64,000 nucleotides of DNA from Chryseolinea sp. H1M3-3 (GCF_029360725.1 NZ_JARKMY010000003.1:1-64000), one strand, 5' to 3'. Shown: positions 6,208-16,457, counted from the stretch's first letter. Notes: generated from the sequence alone by a model not told the origin. Program-made: numbers and translations.

Positions 6208-7317
6208 ATGAGTCAACTGTTCCAGATTTTTATCAATGGAGGAATCGTCCTCGGTGTATTTGTTATCCTTCTGCTGAACAATAAAGGTGTCCGCAAGTCG
6301 CGGGCAAATACATTTCTGTCGGTACTCCTGGGGGCTTTGACCTTCAGCACCTTTCACTTGCGTTATGCAGGTGATGTCATCCACCATTTCTCATTCAAAG
6401 CCTACAGCCTGGGCGATCCTACTTTCCTGCTTATTCCTCCCCTGCTTTGGTTTTACATCACGGAGTTAACCGGTGGTCGCGTACGACTTTCACCCGGTTC
6501 TGTAGCGCACTTCCTGCCGTTCTTGGTAATGATCTTCTGTTCAATCTCCTTTGGTTCGTTCCTGAGCAGAAATTCATTGGTGAATATATTCGATGAACAT
6601 CCTCGATTGCCTTATACGCTCTTCTGGGTGTTCGTTGTAGTTCAATTTTCATGCTATCAATATTTGATTCACCGAAAGTGGCGTGACTATCAACATGTCA
6701 TCAAACAGGAAGTTTCCAACACTGAAAATGTTAGCATTTCATGGGTGCAATTTTTTATGGGTGTTTTCCTGGTCATCAACATTTTCTTTTTGTTCGGTCT
6801 GTTTGCCGTGATACACTTTGATATCATGAACGTTGTGTGGAAGTCAGTCGGAGTCCTGCTGTCACTTTCGATATTTGCGTTAGGTTATAAAGGTATTCTC
6901 CAACGTGAGATATTTTATACGGATCTAACTCCTCCGGAACCGCGTATATTCCAACAGTTACCCAAACCTGAAAAGCCAAGTCAGGACCTCGTTGATAAAC
7001 TAATCCAATTCATGGAGGACAAAAAACCATATCTTGACGCTGAATTATCACTGAGTTCGCTATCGAAACAAATTGGACTAAATCGAAATCAGTTATCTCA
7101 ATTAATTAATGAAGGTGTGGGCGAAAACTTTTACGACTTCATTAACAAATACAGGGTTGAAGAAGTGAAGCGGTTGATGGCTGATCCGCAAAAGCAGCAT
7201 TACAACTTGCTTGGTATGGCGCTGGAGGCAGGATTTAAGTCGAAGTCTACCTTCAACCTAATCTTTAAACGGTTCACCGGCCTCACACCGACGGAGTATA
7301 AGAAAAATAGTATGTAG
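6208..7317 (+). CDS. Membrane-anchored AraC-family transcriptional regulator
   Basis: The 369-aa protein has about seven hydrophobic segments in residues 1-230 (for example IFINGGIVLGVFVILLLNN, FFMGVFLVINIFFLFGLFAVI) and a cytoplasmic C-terminal AraC DNA-binding domain (about 265-365) with LSSLSKQIGLNRNQLSQLINE and the second helix-turn-helix ending FNLIFKRFTGLTPTEYKK. The start is the ATG at 6208; an in-frame TTG at 6175 is less likely. Membrane-embedded AraC regulators of this build are common in Bacteroidota and usually lie beside the genes they control. Here an ABC ATPase and FtsX permease follow on the same strand after 70 bp, so control of that transporter in response to an envelope signal is a reasonable inference. 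Confidence 0.88.
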   Translation: MSQLFQIFINGGIVLGVFVILLLNNKGVRKSRANTFLSVLLGALTFSTFHLRYAGDVIHHFSFKAYSLGDPTFLLIPPLLWFYITELTGGRVRLSPGSVAHFLPFLVMIFCSISFGSFLSRNSLVNIFDEHPRLPYTLFWVFVVVQFSCYQYLIHRKWRDYQHVIKQEVSNTENVSISWVQFFMGVFLVINIFFLFGLFAVIHFDIMNVVWKSVGVLLSLSIFALGYKGILQREIFYTDLTPPEPRIFQQLPKPEKPSQDLVDKLIQFMEDKKPYLDAELSLSSLSKQIGLNRNQLSQLINEGVGENFYDFINKYRVEEVKRLMADPQKQHYNLLGMALEAGFKSKSTFNLIFKRFTGLTPTEYKKNSM

Positions 7318-7387
7318 CTGGACGTCCAACAGGATCCCTTTGAGCGTAGTTCGAGACATGGTGCTCTACTGTTGCAAAAAAAACATT

Positions 7388-8095
7388 ATGATTCACCAGC
7401 AACACAAACCCCTCATTGAACTGCGAAACGTCAGCAAGGCCTACCCTGTAGCGTCTGGAACCTTCATGGCATTGAACGATGTCTCGCTCACTATCGAAAG
7501 CAGAAAACTCGTTGCCATCACTGGCAAGTCAGGAAGCGGCAAGTCAACGCTCCTCAATATTATCACCGGAATAGACCGGCCGTCAACAGGTAGCGTGACG
7601 ATTAGCGGCGTTAAGGTGGATAAGCTATCCGAAACGGAACTCGCGTCGTGGCGTGGAAAGAATGTTGGTGTAGTTTTCCAATTCTTCCAACTTCTGCCCA
7701 CATTAACGATTCTCGAAAACGTGATGCTTCCGATGGACTTTTGTAATACCTATTCAAAAAAAGAACGTCGGGATAAGGCACTTGCGTTGCTGGAAAAAGT
7801 TAACATCAAAGAACAAGCAGGCAAGTTTCCTTCAGCACTTTCCGGTGGACAACAACAGCGTGTGGCGATTGCCCGAGCATTGGCGAATGATCCTCCGCTA
7901 CTGGTGGCTGATGAACCCACGGGAAACCTTGATTCGCATACCGCAACTTCAATTTTCGAGTTGTTTGCAGAACTGGCTAAATCAGGAAAGACGGTGATCG
8001 TAGTAACGCACGAACGCGAATTCTCCGCTTACTTCGAAGACACGATCAGCATTGCAGATGGCATGGTCAACGCACAAATTTCTGTCCACGCTTAA
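7388..8095 (+). CDS. ABC transporter ATP-binding protein (MacB/LolD type)
   Basis: A 235-aa ATPase. Walker A GKSGSGKST is at about residues 46-54, followed by the Q-loop VVFQFFQLLPTLT, ABC signature LSGGQQQRVAIARAL (about 150-165), Walker B LLVADEPTGNLD and H-loop VVTHE. FFQLLPTLT-ENVMLP is characteristic of the MacB/LolD/FtsE subfamily, which powers FtsX-type mechanotransmission permeases. The ATG at 7388 was chosen over the TTG at 7340. The stop lies 10 bp before the permease start, so ATPase and permease form an operon. Likely role: efflux or envelope lipid/peptide handling; substrate unknown. Confidence 0.93.
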   Translation: MIHQQHKPLIELRNVSKAYPVASGTFMALNDVSLTIESRKLVAITGKSGSGKSTLLNIITGIDRPSTGSVTISGVKVDKLSETELASWRGKNVGVVFQFFQLLPTLTILENVMLPMDFCNTYSKKERRDKALALLEKVNIKEQAGKFPSALSGGQQQRVAIARALANDPPLLVADEPTGNLDSHTATSIFELFAELAKSGKTVIVVTHEREFSAYFEDTISIADGMVNAQISVHA

Positions 8096-8105
8096 CACGC
8101 TATCG

Positions 8106-10502
8106 ATGAGACCAAGATACATGAAGGTCATCCGTGATCTTACTTCAGATTATTCTAAAAACCTGATGCTGGTGTTGGCCATTGCCATCGGTGTATTTGG
8201 AATAGGATCTATCCTTGGCGGCTATGCGGTCCTCAGCCGGGAAATGAACGCGAACTATATGAGCACCGCGCCGGCATCAGCGACTATTGAAATTGACGGG
8301 GACATATCTTCCACGCTGCTTGACAGCGTTCGAACGTTTCCGGGAATAAAGAAAGCTGAGAGACGTTCTACGATTGTTGGTCGAATGAAAGTCCATGAAC
8401 GATGGCATCCGATCCTTTTCTTTGTGATTGATGATTTTGAAAAGATGGAGATCAGCAGATTTCGGCACATCTCAGGGACAAAAATACCAACGGAGGGAAC
8501 GATGTTGGTGGAGCGGACTGCATTGATGGTCATGGGAGCAAGTGAAGGTGATGCCATCACTGTTCGTACACCGCACGGCAGTCAGCAGACGTTAAAAATA
8601 GGTGGTGTGGTACATGACCCGGCGTTGGCGCCTGCATGGCAAGAGCAAGCGGGGTACGGTTACATCACGATGGCAACTTTGAAAGCACTGGGCGAAAATT
8701 CACGATTCGATCTCTTAAGAATTCAGGTATCCGAAAATGAATACGCACGTCAACACATAACGCAAAAAGCTGAAGAAGTGGCTGATTGGCTGAAGCAACG
8801 CGGAATAGAAATCCACGAAATCCAGGTTCCTTCTCCAGGAAAGCACCCGCATCAAAGCCAGATGGAAGCGGTCCTTTCTATTTTTACAGTTTTCAGTTTT
8901 ATGATTCTTCTCCTTGGCTCGATCCTCGTGGCTACTTCAATGGCGACGCTGATGGTCAAGCAGGTGAGACAGATCGGCATAATGAAAACGATTGGCGGGA
9001 GTTCTTATCAAATCTCGACGATGTATTTCTTCATGATGCTCGTAGTTTGTGTCGTTGCCATTCTCGTGAGCATTCCCCTAAGCCGACTGGCAGCGTTCGG
9101 TTTTTACACACAGATAGCAAAGCTGCTTAATCTTGAAATCACCGATTCATCAATTCCACTGCGGGTACCGTTCATTCAAATTGCTTCGGGCATATTAATT
9201 CCGATGATTGCCGCTGCCATCCCGCTCATTCGAGGAAGTCGCGTTTCGGTCCGCGCCGCACTCGACAACTACGGTGTGTCGACACAAAAAGTAAACCGGT
9301 GGAGCACATTTCTTTCCCGTACAAGCCTGTTCACAGACACATACAGGCTTTCGTTACGAAATGTTTTCCGGCAACGCAGCAGATTAGTACTAACGCTAGG
9401 ACTACTAGCCGCCGGCGGCGCCATGTTCATGACTGCATTGAATGTATCTGACGCGTGGGAAACAAACCTGAAACGCATTTACACGCAGCGCTTATACGAT
9501 CAGGAAATCAGACTAAATGAACGTCTCTTGCCAGACTCGGTTTTCAGCGTCATTGAAGCCATCGATGGTGTAACTAAAGTAGAAGGTTGGGACTTTGCTT
9601 CCAGTTCCATCATTAAGGATAGCAAATATGAAATCACAAAAACTTATCCCGACAAGGGCCATGGAAGTTTCTCTATCCAGGCACTACCCGTTCCTACTCA
9701 ATTATTGAATCCAACTGTAGTCGAAGGCCAGTGGCTAAAAACCGCAGGATCAAATGAGGTGGTGCTTAACCAACTGGCGAGGACCTCCGAAATGACTATT
9801 GGTGATGACGTGTTGCTCGCTATAGACGGAAAACCCACGCGATGGAAAATCATAGGATTTACGGAAGATGTTGGCTCGCCTGCAACAGCGTATGTTTCAA
9901 TTACAACCTTTGCAAAAATCGCTGGGTCATCCGGCAAAGTAGGAATGCTACGGATCGCATATTCCGATCGCTCGAGGAACAATTCACAAAATAAAAGTCG
10001 CGAGATTGATGATGTTCTTGAAGACAACAATATACGAGTCAGTGCCAGTATACCGGTATGGCTATTGCATAACGCAGTTGCAGCACACATGGAAGTCTTG
10101 GTCAATTCACTTCTTGCGATGGCTTTACTCATGGCGATTGTCGGAACCTTAGGTTTGACCTCTACGATTAGCATGAACGTTCTGGAAAGAACGAGAGAAA
10201 TCGGGGTTATGCGTGCTATCGGAGCAACGCCAGGGACAATCAAATCGCTGATCGTCTGGGAAGGTATCACCATTGGTGTGCTGAGCATTATGATCGCGTT
10301 CGTCGTGTCAATTGCCTTCTCCTACTTTATGGGAGTATTCATTGGCAACATTTCCTTTAGAACGCCATTAACCTTAACCATCTCGCCCATAGCGATAGCA
10401 ATCTGGGTAGTATTAATTACTGTGGGATCATATTTCGCATCTGTATTTCCAGCCCGCAGAACAAACAAAGTAACCACACGTGAAGCGCTGGCGTATGAGT
10501 AA
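8106..10502 (+). CDS. FtsX-like ABC transporter permease (798 aa)
   Basis: Two tandem MacB-PCD/FtsX units. The first has an N-terminal span (LMLVLAIAIGVFGIGSI), a periplasmic domain of about 200 residues and three spans with MVKQVRQIGIMKTIGGSS. The second restarts at RLSLRNVFRQRSRLVLTLGLLAAGGAMF and ends with the typical RTREIGVMRAIGATPGTIKSLI-EG and three spans. This duplicated architecture is that of large FtsX permeases that act as single-chain permeases with a MacB-like ATPase. The ATG at 8106 was chosen; ATG 8121 is possible. Tail-to-tail with the next permease gene, with 23 bp between the stops. Confidence 0.9.
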   Translation: MRPRYMKVIRDLTSDYSKNLMLVLAIAIGVFGIGSILGGYAVLSREMNANYMSTAPASATIEIDGDISSTLLDSVRTFPGIKKAERRSTIVGRMKVHERWHPILFFVIDDFEKMEISRFRHISGTKIPTEGTMLVERTALMVMGASEGDAITVRTPHGSQQTLKIGGVVHDPALAPAWQEQAGYGYITMATLKALGENSRFDLLRIQVSENEYARQHITQKAEEVADWLKQRGIEIHEIQVPSPGKHPHQSQMEAVLSIFTVFSFMILLLGSILVATSMATLMVKQVRQIGIMKTIGGSSYQISTMYFFMMLVVCVVAILVSIPLSRLAAFGFYTQIAKLLNLEITDSSIPLRVPFIQIASGILIPMIAAAIPLIRGSRVSVRAALDNYGVSTQKVNRWSTFLSRTSLFTDTYRLSLRNVFRQRSRLVLTLGLLAAGGAMFMTALNVSDAWETNLKRIYTQRLYDQEIRLNERLLPDSVFSVIEAIDGVTKVEGWDFASSSIIKDSKYEITKTYPDKGHGSFSIQALPVPTQLLNPTVVEGQWLKTAGSNEVVLNQLARTSEMTIGDDVLLAIDGKPTRWKIIGFTEDVGSPATAYVSITTFAKIAGSSGKVGMLRIAYSDRSRNNSQNKSREIDDVLEDNNIRVSASIPVWLLHNAVAAHMEVLVNSLLAMALLMAIVGTLGLTSTISMNVLERTREIGVMRAIGATPGTIKSLIVWEGITIGVLSIMIAFVVSIAFSYFMGVFIGNISFRTPLTLTISPIAIAIWVVLITVGSYFASVFPARRTNKVTTREALAYE

Positions 10503-10525
10503 ACCCAAGTACGACAAGAATTGCT

Positions 10526-12931
10526 CTACGAATCCCGCAATACCTGTGCAGGATTGCTGAGCGACGCTTTATAAGTATGATATCCCACAGTAATAAAAGC
10601 AAGGACAGACACCATCAGCCCGGATATCACAAAAATAACCGGGCTGATATCAACCTGATAGGCAAAATTAGTAAGCCATTGCTTCACCGCATACCAGGCG
10701 AGCGGCGCCATCATGGCAAATCCAAGAAGCACAAGTTTCATAAAATCCCATGAGAGCAGTGATACCACCTGTCGGATAGACGCACCATGTACTTTGCGAA
10801 TGCTGATCTCCTTTCTCCTTTGATGGGTCAGAAATGAGGCGAGGCCTGTCAGCCCGAGACAGGCCACGAAGATCGCAAGACCTGCGAAAGATGTCATTAG
10901 TATACCTGTCTTTTCCTCGGATTTATAAAGCTTGTCGTATGTATCATCGAGGAACGAGTATTTAAAAGCATTATCCGGAGAAAGCTGATCCCATTCCCTT
11001 TTTATAAACTCAAGGGTTTCTTTATACCGGTTGCCCTGCAGTTTAATTGCAATAACATAAGCATTGTTCCTATCTATGCGTATAACCAAGGGATCGACCT
11101 TATGCTGCAATGACCGGAAATGATAATCTTTTATAACCCCCACAATAGTTCCTACCGGATGAGCACCATCCAGGACCTGGAACGGTGTGCCTACTGGCTT
11201 ATCCAAAAAAAACTGTTGAGCGGCAGTTTCATTGATTAGATACGCAAGCGAATCATCTGTTGAAAACTCGCGAGAAAGCTTCCTCCCGTCAACCAATTGC
11301 AGTTCCATCACGTCAATATAATCGTGATCAGTAGCGACAGTATTAATACTCACATCCTCCCGATCCTGACCCGGGAATCCATATCTCCAGTGTCCGAGTG
11401 TGTTGCCAGGTACGGCATTACAAATGGTAACTGCCTTTATGCCGCTATGATTGAGAAGACGTTCCTTGAAGAGATCGTAATTTTGGTGCACCTCAATGCT
11501 TGCTGGAAAGCTTACTACATGCTCACGATCGAAACCGACGCTGGAATTTTTCATAAACGACATTTGCTGCAATACGACAATGGTAGCGATGATCATAAAC
11601 GTGGCAATGCCAAATTGAACAATGGTTAGCGTCTTTCTTAGCCCTGCCTTGTTGCTGACTATCCTGTCGCCTTTCAACACCTTGGCAGGAGAAAATGAGG
11701 ATAGGTAGAATGCCGGATAGGCACCGGCGACCAAAGCAGTGATCAAGCCGATGGCTATGAGTACAAGGAAAAACACAGGATCATCAATAAGATTAAGTTC
11801 TAACGTAAGGCCCATCAGTCTGTTGAATAACGGCAGTGTGAGCGACACGATCAGCAACGCCATTGTAAAGGCTAGGGCGATGAGAAAAAGACTCTCTCCT
11901 ATGAATTGCCATATCAATTGCATGCGTGAAGCACCGATCGATTTACGCAAACCAACCTCCCTAGCCCGGACCAACGCGAGGGCTGTACCCAGATTCATGA
12001 AATTAAAGCAAGCTATTAACAAGACGAGGATAGCAACGGAAGAAAACACATTTATATACACAAGACTACCGGTGCCGCCAGTGTCTCCCTTTATTCCCGA
12101 GGTGAAGTGGATATCGTCTAAAGGCTGGAGCCAGTCAATTTCAACGTTGCCCCCCTTGGCCGGACTGTTTGTCTGGTATTCGTGGAGTTTCTCACTCATC
12201 CTCCGCTCCAAGTCTGAAGAAACTCCGTGAGGAATATGCAAGTATGTGGTGTAGTTCCAAGACCCCATATCTTCTAGCACCTTGTCATTCTTAAACTGGA
12301 AAAGTTGTTCCATCATCGCCGGCAGCGAAGTGAAAGAAGCCAGGTAAGAGAATTGCAGATGCGAATTGCGGGGAACATCTTCGAACACGCCTGTGATTTC
12401 GAATAGCATCTTATTATCAAATTGAATTGACTTTCCGATTGGATCTTCACCTGGAAAAAATTTTTCTGCAATGCTGCGGCTGATGGCGATTGTTGAAGGC
12501 CTACTCAAAACCTTATCAGCCTCTCCCCTGATGAGAGGCGTAGTGAACATTTGAAAAAAAGCACTATCAGCCAGGCAAAACTGACCGGCGCCCAATTGTT
12601 TTTCATCGTACTTGAAATTCGGTTCCTCGTTTACGACAGCAAATCTTGAGTAAGCCTTAACTTCCTTAAAGTCATTATGAAACCGAGGTGCCATTCCTGC
12701 GGGTGTATAAGTTTGCATTGCCAATTCTCCTTCATTGGCCGAACGTGGAATGTATCGGAAGATCTCCTTACGGTTAACCTGAAAAGACTCGTAACTTATT
12801 TCAAACCGTACATAAAGAGCGATGATGATGCAACATGTAATCCCAACAGCAAGTCCGAGGATATTGATGAGTGCATAGTTCAGGTCTCTCGACAAACTTC
12901 TTAAGGCAATTTTAAAATAGTTTCTTATCAT
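10526..12931 (-). CDS. FtsX-like ABC transporter permease (801 aa, Bacteroidota type)
   Basis: Starts MIRNYFKIALRSLSRDLNYALINILGLAVGITCCIIIALYVRFE, the hallmark N-terminus of the numerous Bacteroidota 800-residue FtsX permeases. It has MacB-PCD domains after span 1 and after span 4, and conserved cytoplasmic loops ALVRAREVGLRKSIGASRMQLIWQFIGES (about 325-353) and HQRRKEISIRKVHGASIRQVVSLLSWDF (about 705-732). No ATPase gene adjoins it on its own strand, so it may use the ATPase encoded at 7388 or one elsewhere. This family is often part of AraC/two-component-controlled stress operons. Substrate unknown. Confidence 0.9.
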   Translation of the reverse strand: MIRNYFKIALRSLSRDLNYALINILGLAVGITCCIIIALYVRFEISYESFQVNRKEIFRYIPRSANEGELAMQTYTPAGMAPRFHNDFKEVKAYSRFAVVNEEPNFKYDEKQLGAGQFCLADSAFFQMFTTPLIRGEADKVLSRPSTIAISRSIAEKFFPGEDPIGKSIQFDNKMLFEITGVFEDVPRNSHLQFSYLASFTSLPAMMEQLFQFKNDKVLEDMGSWNYTTYLHIPHGVSSDLERRMSEKLHEYQTNSPAKGGNVEIDWLQPLDDIHFTSGIKGDTGGTGSLVYINVFSSVAILVLLIACFNFMNLGTALALVRAREVGLRKSIGASRMQLIWQFIGESLFLIALAFTMALLIVSLTLPLFNRLMGLTLELNLIDDPVFFLVLIAIGLITALVAGAYPAFYLSSFSPAKVLKGDRIVSNKAGLRKTLTIVQFGIATFMIIATIVVLQQMSFMKNSSVGFDREHVVSFPASIEVHQNYDLFKERLLNHSGIKAVTICNAVPGNTLGHWRYGFPGQDREDVSINTVATDHDYIDVMELQLVDGRKLSREFSTDDSLAYLINETAAQQFFLDKPVGTPFQVLDGAHPVGTIVGVIKDYHFRSLQHKVDPLVIRIDRNNAYVIAIKLQGNRYKETLEFIKREWDQLSPDNAFKYSFLDDTYDKLYKSEEKTGILMTSFAGLAIFVACLGLTGLASFLTHQRRKEISIRKVHGASIRQVVSLLSWDFMKLVLLGFAMMAPLAWYAVKQWLTNFAYQVDISPVIFVISGLMVSVLAFITVGYHTYKASLSNPAQVLRDS

Positions 12932-13287
12932 AATTCTAAAAACAATCTGTAAGTAAACAATTTTTTTTTTACGAGGGAAACTTTAAAAAAACCTTCAGAG
13001 CGAGGTGTACCTTTGTAAAACAATACAAGACGAGGATTTGAATTTCGTCACAGCATATTCTTGTTGTTGCTTTACAACGACATTACAATTGTTGCTAACG
13101 ATATTAAAGCAATACGAGCATAGCGGATTACCCTATGATATTGGAATTTGCACAAAGCACATGCAAGTTGTCTCATTATTGAGTTACCTTAATAGTTTTT
13201 CTGGTATTAAAATTCCTTGATTGCCGGATAGTTAACCATAGGCTGCCAACCTACGGAATTGACCAATAAACAGTGAACCAGTTAGCA
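12932..13287. other. Intergenic region between divergent genes
   Basis: Divergent promoters are expected here. On the plus strand, TACCTTTG at 13008-13015 fits the -7 consensus TAnnTTTG, although it is 270 bp before the next start. A run of about ten T lies at 12960-12970. I see no other gene or repeat. Confidence 0.35.
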
Positions 13288-14697
13288 ATGAGAAAACTTT
13301 TCGCATTACTCCTAATAACATTTATTTCGAGCTGCAACGATGACGATGATGTCGTAATGTTACCCACCTTATCTACTTTAGAAATTTCTCAACTTACAAA
13401 GACCTCTGCTTCGTCGGGGGGTGACATTACATCTGATGGAGGAGGAACAATTATCAATCGAGGCCTGTGTTATAACACGTCAACTAACCCGACTACTGAA
13501 AATTTTGTGGTACCAAATGCCGGTGGAGCAGGGAGCTTTATTGGACAAATGACCGGACTAAATGAAGGCACAACGTATTATGTCCGAGCATATGCCGTCA
13601 ACAGCGCTGGGACTGCGTATGGAAATGAAATAAGTTTTATTACAATAGCATCAACTGCACCCATACTTACGACAGTTGAAGTGTCTTTAATTACTCATAC
13701 AACTTTTACATCGGGAGGGTCGATAAGTGCCGATGGGGGACTTCCCATAACAGCAGCTGGTATTTGCTACAGCACGTCACCAACTCCTACCCTGAACGAT
13801 GAAGTCGTGAACGGAGATGGTCTGATCAATTTTACGGCGAACGCATCGGGCCTGGTGGCCGGCACAACTTATTATGTTCGCGCTTTTGCGACGAACGCTG
13901 TAGGAACTTCTTACGGAAATGAGCTAACGTTCAGCACATTGCCAGCGACCCTACCGATTCTTTCAACACGGAATGTAACGCTTGTCACCGCTTCTTCGGC
14001 CTCTTCCGGAGGTGAAATTACATCTGATGGTGGAGCATTAATAACAGATAGAGGAATATGCTGGAGTACCATGGCTAATCCAACAGTAAATGATAGTAAA
14101 ATAAGTCAGGGAAGTGGAACCGGACAGTTTGAAGGTCAACTTACCGGTCTCGCAAAAACGACAACCTATTATGTGCGAGCCTACGCCACTAACAGTGTCG
14201 GTACAGCATATGGATCTGAAATGAGCTTTAACACTTTATCAATCGCTATCGGAGATACATATCAGGGTGGGATAATCTTTTATATTGATCCGTCCGGCAA
14301 TCATGGATTGATTGTAGCAGATAATGATTTCGCTACCAGTATGCCGTGGGGTTGCCAAAATGTGTCAATCAGCACGAGCAATGCCGTGGGCAGCGGAAGT
14401 CAAAATACCACAAATATCTTAGCGGGTTGTACTGCGGCAGGTATTGCAGCTAAAGAATGCAGCGACTTAACCATGAATGGTTACGATGACTGGTTCTTAC
14501 CCGCTATCGATGAGTTGCAATTGATTGATGAGAACCTGATCGTCCATGGTGTGGGAAATTTCGTGGAAAATCAAAGTTATTGGAGTTCAACGCAGCAAGT
14601 CGATTTTACCGCTTATGCATGGGATGTCCGTCACCGTAGCGCTTTCAATTCACAAAAAAGCTGGGTCTTTATGGTTAGACCTGTCAGAGCTTTTTAA
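13288..14697 (+). CDS. Lipoprotein with three FN3-like repeats and a DUF1566 domain
   Basis: A 469-aa protein. The signal MRKLFALLLITFISSC ends in a lipobox. Three repeats of about 93 residues follow (each with SASSGG-ITSDGG, GLCYNTS/GICYSTS/GICWSTM, LTGL-TTYYVRAYA-NS-GTAYGNE), a pattern seen in Bacteroidota Ig/FN3-like adhesin modules. The C-terminal ~140 residues (GDTYQGGIIFYIDPSGNHGLIV to YWSSTQ...FMVRPVRAF) are a DUF1566/Lcl-type domain, a C-type-lectin-like fold (Fibrobacter major paralogous domain relative). The in-frame GTG at 13273 was passed over in favour of the ATG at 13288. Likely surface-exposed and possibly carbohydrate-binding; no catalytic signature. It stands alone. Confidence 0.85.
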   Translation: MRKLFALLLITFISSCNDDDDVVMLPTLSTLEISQLTKTSASSGGDITSDGGGTIINRGLCYNTSTNPTTENFVVPNAGGAGSFIGQMTGLNEGTTYYVRAYAVNSAGTAYGNEISFITIASTAPILTTVEVSLITHTTFTSGGSISADGGLPITAAGICYSTSPTPTLNDEVVNGDGLINFTANASGLVAGTTYYVRAFATNAVGTSYGNELTFSTLPATLPILSTRNVTLVTASSASSGGEITSDGGALITDRGICWSTMANPTVNDSKISQGSGTGQFEGQLTGLAKTTTYYVRAYATNSVGTAYGSEMSFNTLSIAIGDTYQGGIIFYIDPSGNHGLIVADNDFATSMPWGCQNVSISTSNAVGSGSQNTTNILAGCTAAGIAAKECSDLTMNGYDDWFLPAIDELQLIDENLIVHGVGNFVENQSYWSSTQQVDFTAYAWDVRHRSAFNSQKSWVFMVRPVRAF

Positions 14698-15115
14698 TTT
14701 TAATTTCCATCAAAGACATAACAACGATTTAGAGAGTTAAGCGATTCTTTAGGATTTCCTGTTTCACTTTGTTACTCGAATGAGTCCGCACGGGAGATAA
14801 CTTCCTCGAACTCGAGGAACCTGTTTTCGGCAAAAGCATGCTTCATGACTCCCTCGGCCAGTATCCATCGGGTTGCACGCAGCACATTGTATTCGGTTTG
14901 CCGCGAGCGATTTCAACCTTGTCACCAACAATCCACGCAAACCGGTCAAAAATTTTTCTGAACTCAGGAAGTAATAGTGGGATACTCGCTGGGAATTTTT
15001 TTTAAGTCTGACCGCAAGTGCAACAAACAAGACATATTTAACGATCCTCAAATCGACTCAGCCGCTAGGATTCGACCTGCATTTAGCGCAATTTGATGTT
15101 TGATAAACCCTATAC
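14698..15115. other. Gene-free stretch with a distinct GC-richer segment
   Basis: The segment at about 14765-14965 contains palindromic pieces such as CTCGAACTCGAG and AAGCATGCTT and looks richer in G/C than its surroundings. Open frames across it are Cys- and Arg-rich and do not look like a real protein. It could be a remnant of a mobile element or a dispersed repeat; this cannot be settled here. Confidence 0.35.
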
Positions 15116-16093
15116 ATGAACAAGATGAAATTCAATAGAATCCTGAAGTATACTTTGTTGCTTTTAGCGATGGGTGTAAGCTCGATAAGCATCGCGCAAA
15201 CCAGTGCTGGAGTAAAAGGAATACGGTTGATCAACGCTTATGATGCCTTCGGAAAACAAAATCCATCGCTCACGCAGGATTTTGGATTTTCATGTGTCGT
15301 AGAATATAATGGTAAAATAATTTTGTTTGATGCCGGTACAAACACTCAATTATTTGAGCAGAATGTAAAGGCACTTAAAATTGATCTGCGTAAAATAGAT
15401 GTTGCTGTCCTGTCTCATGGGCACTATGACCATATGGGCGGCCTCGATTATCTCATCAGTGTCAATCCCAATGTTAAAATCTATTTGCCTTACGATTTCT
15501 TTTCTCTTGGTGCTCCTACCAAGTTTCCTTTTAAGGAGGACGAACCTGCGATAGCGAAAACACTGGGAAAAGACGAACAATATTTCCGCGGAGAAAAAGT
15601 GATTGAAGGAATGGTGACTGTCCCTACAGGAAGGTTTTCGAAAGGGAACGTGGAATATCTGCGTGAAGCGAAAGAAGTTCTCCCCGGCCTCCAACTGGTT
15701 CCTACAACATCCACGCTCATGGGGACGTACATAAAATATCCACCCTTTGAAGACAACCCTCAATTGATTGGAATGCCAGAGTTATCAGCTTCATTTCAAA
15801 CCGAAAGCGGCCAGGTTATCATTGCAGGATGTTCACACAGTACCATAGAATCCATTATTCAGGCGGTCGTAAAAGTTAACAACAGTAAAATATATTTGGT
15901 TGGCGGCGGATTCCATCTTATTCCTTATAAACGAGATTATATTGAAGGTCTGGCCCAACGTATGAAAGATGTTTATAAAGTCAAACAAGTAGCGCCAGCA
16001 CACTGCACAGGCCATCTGGGATTTTCTGTGTTTCAAAAGATCTTTGGAGACGGATACAAATTCTTCGGCCTGGGCGAAACTATCGATTTATGA
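15116..16093 (+). CDS. Exported metallo-beta-lactamase-fold hydrolase
   Basis: A 325-aa protein with a cleavable signal (LLLLAMGVSSISIAQ, about residues 13-28). The metal-binding motif SHGHYDHMGG (HxHxDH, about residues 99-108) and a downstream CSHSTIESI segment, GGFHL and PAHCTGH supply the remaining histidines. The order resembles the MBL subgroup of 7,8-dihydropterin-6-methyl-4-(beta-D-ribofuranosyl)aminobenzene-5'-phosphate synthase-like proteins, here with a periplasmic signal. Substrate unknown. Monocistronic, with unrelated flanking genes. Confidence 0.88.
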   Translation: MNKMKFNRILKYTLLLLAMGVSSISIAQTSAGVKGIRLINAYDAFGKQNPSLTQDFGFSCVVEYNGKIILFDAGTNTQLFEQNVKALKIDLRKIDVAVLSHGHYDHMGGLDYLISVNPNVKIYLPYDFFSLGAPTKFPFKEDEPAIAKTLGKDEQYFRGEKVIEGMVTVPTGRFSKGNVEYLREAKEVLPGLQLVPTTSTLMGTYIKYPPFEDNPQLIGMPELSASFQTESGQVIIAGCSHSTIESIIQAVVKVNNSKIYLVGGGFHLIPYKRDYIEGLAQRMKDVYKVKQVAPAHCTGHLGFSVFQKIFGDGYKFFGLGETIDL

Positions 16094-16457
16094 TCGTGAG
16101 GACTCGTATGGTGAAACAAGTAATCACATCATCAAATCACTTGTTCTTTTCTATGTCTCTTATTCTAAAATTGTTGTGCACGTGTTGGGTGCTCAACCCT
16201 TGCTTTGGCGTGACGAGTTTTTAATGTGAACTCCTCCTTGTAAAAGACGCCCCTCGCTTCGGTTTTATTTTTGGAGAAGATAGGCATAACGTTAGAAGTC
16301 AATAAAAAAATTGAAGCGAAGATTCAAGCAGTAGCCTCACGCTTGTTGTCGATTTACCTGTTTTAAGGTATGGTACATTAGCCGGGTATTCCCGTCTTTT
16401 ACAAACCAATGTTCATATTTACCTAAACCGCAACGCACACCTTCAAAAAACCTTCCC
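16094..16457. other. Gene-free stretch before the T9SS protein gene
   Basis: I see no gene, RNA, repeat or convincing promoter in either strand; short frames here lack coding features. Confidence 0.4.

Noticed and set aside
6169-6387. Minus-strand frame of 72 codons overlapping the AraC start
   Set aside because: It lies antisense to the AraC gene with no protein features.
9698-10288. A 196-codon minus-strand frame inside the FtsX permease
   Set aside because: Antisense shadow of a well supported permease.
14764-15051. A 95-codon frame on the minus strand
   Set aside because: Cys/Arg-rich sequence without domain features and poor start context; probably the reading of a repeat-like segment rather than a gene.
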